From: Marinobacter sp. es.042
GTDB lineage: Bacteria > Pseudomonadota > Gammaproteobacteria > Pseudomonadales > Oleiphilaceae
DNA: 64,000 nt
NCBI RefSeq assembly: GCF_900188315.1
Contig: NZ_LT897781.1
Coordinates: 3,658,001-3,722,000 of the forward strand
Direction of reading: 5' to 3'
A model generated the notes under the pieces. That model saw nothing but the letters and a program-made list of their open reading frames with translations. It was not told the DNA's origin and ran no database searches. Both the position numbers and the translations under genes were made by a program. Positions 59,762 through 64,000 of this stretch are shown piece after piece. Numbering within the stretch: position 1 is the stretch's first letter; each line of letters starts with the position of its first letter.

Positions 59762-61762
59762 ATGGCACGGAAGCACATCCCCCTGAAGCAGACGCAACAG
59801 GGTGCGGTCACATTGCGAACCCTGCTTCTGGTGTTGACCGGAAGTCTGCTGGTTACCCTGCTGGTTGCGGTGTTTATCACCAGCTACGGTTATTTCCGGG
59901 ACTATGTCTCGGATCAGCTGGCAGGTCATGCCCGTGACGGGGCCACGGCCATCGGGTTGTCCCTGTCCAATGCCATCGACGGCCGCGATCCGGTCGCCTC
60001 CGCCTCCCTGATTGATGCGGTGTTTGATAGTGGCCGCTACCTCTCAGTCAGCTATCTGAATCATCAGGGCGAGCAGGTTGCCGGTCGGGCCATGACGCTC
60101 AATAAAGTGGCTGTCCCCGCCTGGTTCCGCGACCTCGCAGATCTTCCGCTGCCCGTTGCCGAGGCAGAAGTCGTTCGTGGCTGGAGCCGTCTGGGAACCG
60201 TGCAGGTAATCAGCCATCCCGGTCGCGCCTATGAGGACCTCTGGCGAATCACCATCGGGTTGACTGCCAGTACTGTCGTTATCGGGGGGATTGGACTGTT
60301 TGCGGTTTTCCTTCTGCTTCGTCGTACCCTGCGCCCGCTTCATGCACTGGAGGATCAGGCAAAGGCCCTCGGGCAGCGGGATTTCAGGAAGCGGGTCTCT
60401 ATCAAGTCGACCCGTGAGATCAATCAGGTGACCGACGCCATGAACCGGATGGCGGATGACCTGGGCCAGCTCTTCGAAGGCCAGGCGAAACTCATTCAGC
60501 ACCTGCGTCGGGTGAACAATGAGGATTCGGTCACCGGTCTGGCCAGCCGGAGTGCCTTCGACCAGCGCCTGAAGGTGGAGGTGGAGTCCGAGGAAAAGGC
60601 GGCACCCGGAATTCTCATGCTGATTCAACTGGCCGACTTTTCGGGATACAACCAGGCCTATGGCCGGAGCGAGGCCGACCGGTTGCTGCTGAGGGTAGCA
60701 ACCTGGATTGGCGAATTCGTCATGCAGCATGCCGGGTCGTTTGCCGGACGCCGAACGGGCGCCGAATTTGCCATTTTTCTACCCGGTGCGATGCCGGCTG
60801 ATGCCGGTGTCTGGTGTCGTCAGCTGGTCACGGACCTCGATGGGGTATATGCAGATCTTGCTTCGCCGATGGACACCGCTGTTCATGCCGGGCTGGCGAG
60901 GACGCTTGAGGGTCGTGGTGCCCGGGATCTGATGGCGGCCGCGGATGAAGCATTGCGCGCTGCCCAGAGCAGGGCCGAGACTGGCTGCCATCTGGCTGAC
61001 CCTGAAAAGGACGGCCATCACAACCTCGAAACCTGGCGGGTGATTATCAGTCAGGCGATCCGCCAGCAGGCCTTGTCGCTATGGCTCCAGCCCATGGTGA
61101 ACGAGGGCCGGCTCATGCCGGTCTATCATCAGGTGTTTTCCCGGATCGATTCCGCCGAAGGGGCCTTGAGGGCAGGCACCTTTGTACCAATGGCTGAGCG
61201 TTTCGGGCTGATCTCGGAACTTGACCGTCTGCTGGTCCAGCGGGTGCTCGATCGCCTGAAACAGAGCCCGGATCAGCCGCTGGCGGTCTCGCTCGGCAAT
61301 GCCTCCGTGGCCAGCGAGGCATTTCGCACGGATTTGCTGGACCAGCTGCGGCAGGCTGGTTCGCCGGCACGGAATCTCTGGATCGGTATTTCAGAGCAGG
61401 CCATTCATCACCACCGGACCGCGGTGGGCCTTCTGGTCAGGGCGTTGGGGCGACTTGGTGTGCCGGTGCTGGTCGACCGCTTCGGGGTGGGAGGCGTACC
61501 GTTCAGTTACCTGAGAAATCTGAGGTTTCAGGCCCTGCGTATCGACAACAGCTTCATCCACAATATCGATACCCATGAAGATAACCGCTTTTACCTTGAG
61601 TCTGTGCTGGCCATCGCTCACAGTCGAGGCGTGAAAGTGTTCGCTACAGGAGTGGAAACTGCCGCGGAATACTCGGTACTCTGTAAACTGGGTATCGACG
61701 GGGCCATGGGTTACCATCTGGGCAGGCCGTTTGCCGCTGACAATCAACAGACAGGGGATTAA
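59762..61762 (+). CDS. Second LapD-like receptor with degenerate GGDEF and EAL domains
   Basis: 666 residues from ATG 59762, with GGAG 9 bases upstream; an upstream frame from 59675 is open but has no site. Two membrane helices (LRTLLLVLTGSLLVTLLVAVFIT; LTASTVVIGGIGLFAVFLLL) bracket a LapD/MoxY-like periplasmic domain (HARDGATAIGLSLSNAIDGRD, VRGWSRLGTVQVI). A HAMP segment follows, then GGDEF reduced to RTGAEF and EAL reduced to YHQVFSR. Neither activity is expected; a c-di-GMP or protein-binding role is likely. The next gene starts 7 bases later. It is not next to a lapG gene, unlike the first LapD. Confidence 0.88.
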   Translation: MARKHIPLKQTQQGAVTLRTLLLVLTGSLLVTLLVAVFITSYGYFRDYVSDQLAGHARDGATAIGLSLSNAIDGRDPVASASLIDAVFDSGRYLSVSYLNHQGEQVAGRAMTLNKVAVPAWFRDLADLPLPVAEAEVVRGWSRLGTVQVISHPGRAYEDLWRITIGLTASTVVIGGIGLFAVFLLLRRTLRPLHALEDQAKALGQRDFRKRVSIKSTREINQVTDAMNRMADDLGQLFEGQAKLIQHLRRVNNEDSVTGLASRSAFDQRLKVEVESEEKAAPGILMLIQLADFSGYNQAYGRSEADRLLLRVATWIGEFVMQHAGSFAGRRTGAEFAIFLPGAMPADAGVWCRQLVTDLDGVYADLASPMDTAVHAGLARTLEGRGARDLMAAADEALRAAQSRAETGCHLADPEKDGHHNLETWRVIISQAIRQQALSLWLQPMVNEGRLMPVYHQVFSRIDSAEGALRAGTFVPMAERFGLISELDRLLVQRVLDRLKQSPDQPLAVSLGNASVASEAFRTDLLDQLRQAGSPARNLWIGISEQAIHHHRTAVGLLVRALGRLGVPVLVDRFGVGGVPFSYLRNLRFQALRIDNSFIHNIDTHEDNRFYLESVLAIAHSRGVKVFATGVETAAEYSVLCKLGIDGAMGYHLGRPFAADNQQTGD

Positions 61763-61769
61763 AAGTCAT

Positions 61770-62822
61770 ATGCCAGGCAAAATCAGACAGTACTTCAAGG
61801 ATAAGAAAGACGATGTTCAGGATTATGCCGGTGGCAGCGGCGTAATTGGCAAACTGATTCTGGCGTTGGTTGTGGTCTACCTGCTGGTGGCGCTAGTGCT
61901 CGGCATGATCTGGAGCAGCGAGCCGGACACCTTCTCGGTGCGCGAGCACACGAGATCGGTGGCCAACACCATGGAAAGGGAACCCATTACCGGTTTTGCC
62001 ACCACGGTCACCATGATTCGTATCGCAGAAACCCTGCTGGACAAGCCTGGTGGCTATATTTCCAACGACATTTTCCCGCCAGGACTGTGGCTGGATAACA
62101 TGCCGAACTGGGAGTACGGCGTTCTGGTCCAGCTTCGGGATCTTTCGCGCGCCATGCGCAAGGACATCAGTCGCTCGCAAAGCCAATCTGCGGAAGATCG
62201 GGATCTGACGATCGCCGAGCCCCAGTTCCATTTCGACAGCGAGAGCTGGGCAATCCCGTCAACCGAGGCCGAGTACCGTCGGGGTATCACCGCTCTGAAA
62301 CGTTACCTTGACCGGCTGTCGAGCCCGGAACAGGCCGACGCCCAGTTTTTCGCCCGAGCGGATAACCTGAGCAACTGGCTGGCGGACCTGGAGACTCGCC
62401 TGGGAAGTCTGTCCCGTACGCTTGGTGAGAGTGTCGGCAAGGCATCGGTATCAGACTCGGTGATCACCATGAACTCCGGTGATCCTCTTGCTGAGGAAGC
62501 GACCGGAGAAGATGTGAAGACACCCTGGACCAAGATTGATGACGTTTTTTATGAGGCCCGCGGCAGCTCCTGGGCGCTTCTGCACATCTTCCGGGCAATT
62601 GAAGTGGATTTCCGGAAAGTGCTGCAGGACAAGAATGCCATGGCCAGCGTACGGCAGGTGATCATCGAGCTTGAGGGCGCCCAGGGCGAAATGTGGAGCC
62701 CGGTGATTCTCAATGGCAGCGGCTTTGGCGTACTGGCCAACCACTCGCTGACCATGGCTGCCTACCTTTCCCGCGCCAACTCGGCGATCAGTGACATGCG
62801 GGACCTTCTGTCCCGGGGCTGA
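61770..62822 (+). CDS. DUF2333 family membrane protein
   Basis: 350 residues from ATG 61770 (MPGKIRQYFKDKKDDVQDY). One membrane helix at about 28-52 (GVIGKLILALVVVYLLVALVLGMIW) anchors a large periplasmic helical domain with family stretches such as NTMEREPITGFATTVTMIRIAETLLDKPGGYISNDIFPPGLWLDNMPNWEYGV. It lies 7 bases after the LapD-like gene and probably shares its transcript. The family is conserved in marine gammaproteobacteria without known function; the context hints at a periplasmic partner of the receptor. Confidence 0.88.
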   Translation: MPGKIRQYFKDKKDDVQDYAGGSGVIGKLILALVVVYLLVALVLGMIWSSEPDTFSVREHTRSVANTMEREPITGFATTVTMIRIAETLLDKPGGYISNDIFPPGLWLDNMPNWEYGVLVQLRDLSRAMRKDISRSQSQSAEDRDLTIAEPQFHFDSESWAIPSTEAEYRRGITALKRYLDRLSSPEQADAQFFARADNLSNWLADLETRLGSLSRTLGESVGKASVSDSVITMNSGDPLAEEATGEDVKTPWTKIDDVFYEARGSSWALLHIFRAIEVDFRKVLQDKNAMASVRQVIIELEGAQGEMWSPVILNGSGFGVLANHSLTMAAYLSRANSAISDMRDLLSRG

Positions 62823-62847
62823 TGACAGGAGAGTCTGATCCAGAAAC

Positions 62848-62877
62848 AAAAAACCGGGCGCGAAGCCCGGTTTTTTT
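62848..62877. terminator. Bidirectional rho-independent terminator
   Basis: AAACCGGGC (62851-62859), loop GCGAA, GCCCGGTTT (62865-62873), with an A-run before and a T-run after. It separates the convergent DUF2333 and ppa genes. Confidence 0.9.
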
Positions 62878-62904
62878 ATGCCATCAAACCAAGAAGAGCC
62901 CGGC

Positions 62905-63432
62905 TCAGCCTTTGTAGGCGTTCACGGAATCCACGATGGCTTTTTTGGCAGCGTCGGCGTTGTCCCAGCCTTGCACTTTCACCCACTTGCCGGGCTCGAG
63001 CGTCTTGTAGTTCTCGAAGAAATGCTTGATCTGGTCGCGCAGCAGCTCGGGCAGATCGTCAATTTCCTTCACGTCATGGTAAGTGGTGGTCAGCTTGTCA
63101 TGGGGAACTGCAACCAGCTTGGCGTCGCCACCGGCTTCGTCTTCCATGTTCAGCACACCCACCGGGCGGCAGCGAATCACGGAACCGGCCTGGATCGGGT
63201 AGGGGGTCACAACCAGTACGTCCAGGGGGTCACCGTCGTCGGCCAGGGTGTGCGGGATGAAACCGTAGTTGGCCGGGTAGAACATGGGGGTCGCCATGAA
63301 ACGGTCTACCAGCAGGGCGCCCATGTCTTTGTCCAGTTCGTACTTCACCGGGGAGCTGTTGGCCGGGATTTCGATAGCAACGTAGATGTCTTCAGGCGGG
63401 TTCTTGCCTGCGGGGATGTTGTCGAATTGCAT
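62905..63432 (-). CDS. ppa: Inorganic pyrophosphatase
   Basis: 175 residues, the normal length of a type I bacterial enzyme. It has [20 protein letters not shown], the metal-binding [15 protein letters not shown], and [21 protein letters not shown]. It hydrolyses pyrophosphate to drive biosynthetic reactions. Single gene, convergent with the DUF2333 gene across a strong terminator. Confidence 0.98.
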   Translation of the reverse strand: MQFDNIPAGKNPPEDIYVAIEIPANSSPVKYELDKDMGALLVDRFMATPMFYPANYGFIPHTLADDGDPLDVLVVTPYPIQAGSVIRCRPVGVLNMEDEAGGDAKLVAVPHDKLTTTYHDVKEIDDLPELLRDQIKHFFENYKTLEPGKWVKVQGWDNADAAKKAIVDSVNAYKG

Positions 63433-63574
63433 GTGCGATCCTTCCTGGTACGTTAAAGGTACGTTTAACTGCGGTTAAAAAGTGGGCGCAATTATACGGG
63501 AGTATCCTGCAGTTCGAAACTAAACCTTGGTCGTTGAGGTTGGGCCTTTTTGTTCTGGCTTAGGTGCACGCTGC

Positions 63575-63675
63575 TATCTGGCGGGACCTTCCGAAAAACG
63601 CCCGTGAATACGTCCCTGTAGGGCTCGGTCGCGCCATCCTTGGCGCTCCACGTTTTCGGAAGGTCCCGCCAGATA
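63575..63675. repeat. Intergenic stem-loop repeat element
   Basis: About 101 bases flanked by 25-bp inverted arms: TATCTGGCGGGACCTTCCGA... at 63575 and its complement ending ...GGAAGGTCCCGCCAGATA at 63675, with one base bulged. The interior holds a second small stem, GCGCCA-TCCT-TGGCGC. It has the form of a REP/MITE-like palindromic element. Similar stem-loops recur between genes in Marinobacter-type genomes as I recall them, but other copies are not in this window. An open frame across it (63492-63740) is not accepted as a gene. Confidence 0.7.
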
Positions 63676-63717
63676 CCCGCCCGAACCTTTGAGAAAAGCC
63701 GGTGAAGTAAAGGCAGA

Positions 63718-64000
63718 TTAAAGCTTGATCTGCTTGGCAATGAGCTCCTTCATGATCTCGGTGGTGCCGCCGCCGATGGAGAGAATCTTGGCGTCACGAT
63801 AGAGGCGCTCGACGACGGTTTCCCGCATGTACCCCATGCCACCGAACAGCTGTACTGCTTCCCGGGTGACTTTTTCGCAGACATCCACCGAGAAGTTCTT
63901 GGCCATCGCCACTTCCTTGATGGGGTTTTTGCCCGCCTGCATCAGGGCGGCGCATCGGTAGGTGTATTCCCGGGCTACGTCGATCTGGGTCGCCATATCC
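63718..64000 (-). CDS. Acyl-CoA dehydrogenase, C-terminal end (gene runs off the window)
   Basis: The last ~94 residues of an acyl-CoA dehydrogenase; the frame stays open to the window edge. The C-terminal domain is typical: AKNFSVDVCEKVTREAVQLFGGMGYMRETVVERLYRDAKILSIGGGTTEIMKELIAKQI, including the arginine and GGTTEI stretch that bind flavin and the neighbouring subunit. It would oxidise an acyl-CoA in beta-oxidation or amino acid breakdown. Substrate class cannot be told from this part. Confidence 0.92.
   Translation of the reverse strand, partial: DMATQIDVAREYTYRCAALMQAGKNPIKEVAMAKNFSVDVCEKVTREAVQLFGGMGYMRETVVERLYRDAKILSIGGGTTEIMKELIAKQIKL

Noticed and set aside
59564..59929. Extended N-terminus of the diguanylate cyclase
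   Set aside because: The added sequence is low in conservation and lies in the divergent promoter and coding start of the LapD-like gene; ATG 59563 begins the plausible protein.
63492..63740. 82-residue minus-strand open frame
   Set aside because: It spans the palindromic repeat element and overlaps the acyl-CoA dehydrogenase end; no ribosome site or recognisable domain.

Overview
The window looks like the chromosome of a marine gammaproteobacterium of the Marinobacter type. This is inferred from gene content and order (aroQ-accB-accC-prmA, dusB-fis-purH-purD, a TRAP uptake operon, a 530-residue isocitrate lyase, a LapA-type adhesin locus), moderately high GC and gammaproteobacterial ribosome binding sites. 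I see no rRNA, tRNA, CRISPR array, prophage or insertion sequence. The first and last genes run off the window.

Layout. 1-11.5 kb: end of a choice-of-anchor I protein; a cyclopropane-fatty-acid-synthase-like methyltransferase coupled to a flavin reductase; a DctPQM TRAP transporter; a helical protein of unknown function; a GH84 glycosidase; a SIMPL protein; a macrodomain; a ChaN lipoprotein with a 59-residue ribbon-helix-helix regulator upstream. 11.5-15.3 kb: a SulP anion transporter and a CASTOR/POLLUX-like ion channel. 15.4-32.7 kb: a complete LapA-type biofilm locus with a 2659-residue RTX adhesin (11 near-identical 95-residue repeats, a PA14 domain, a PAAG site for the LapG protease), its type I secretion system (the outer-membrane part is a TolC-OmpA fusion), a LuxR regulator with a degenerate receiver, a small unknown protein, and lapD-lapG. 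32.9-35.1 kb: DUF1538 membrane protein, P-II-like protein and CBS protein. 35.4-37 kb: aceA. 37.1-42.3 kb: a poorly described secretion cluster with three small Sec-exported low-complexity or amyloid-like proteins, a periplasmic C39 peptidase, an outer-membrane barrel and a VpsR-like regulator. 42.6-48.5 kb: SLC13 permease, EgtB/SenA-type enzyme, CPA2 antiporter and a lipoprotein hydrolase. 48.6-57.6 kb: housekeeping genes (purD, purH, fis, dusB, a DUF3426 zinc-ribbon protein, prmA, accC, accB, aroQ). 57.9-64 kb: an active-looking diguanylate cyclase divergent from a second LapD-like receptor, a DUF2333 protein, ppa, a stem-loop repeat element and the end of an acyl-CoA dehydrogenase.

Theme. 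Much of the accessory content concerns cyclic-di-GMP-controlled surface attachment. The Lap locus should display a giant adhesin held at the cell surface until LapG cuts it, with LapD restraining LapG when c-di-GMP is high. The diguanylate cyclase and second LapD-like protein at 58-62 kb could feed or parallel that circuit. The 37-42 kb cluster, whose neighbouring regulator resembles the c-di-GMP-responsive biofilm activator VpsR, is the best candidate for an undescribed system. Its exported substrates share a tail motif, and at least one carries a double-glycine-like leader after its Sec signal, next to a periplasmic C39 protease. Two large inverted repeats and a near-consensus sigma-54-type promoter lie upstream of it.
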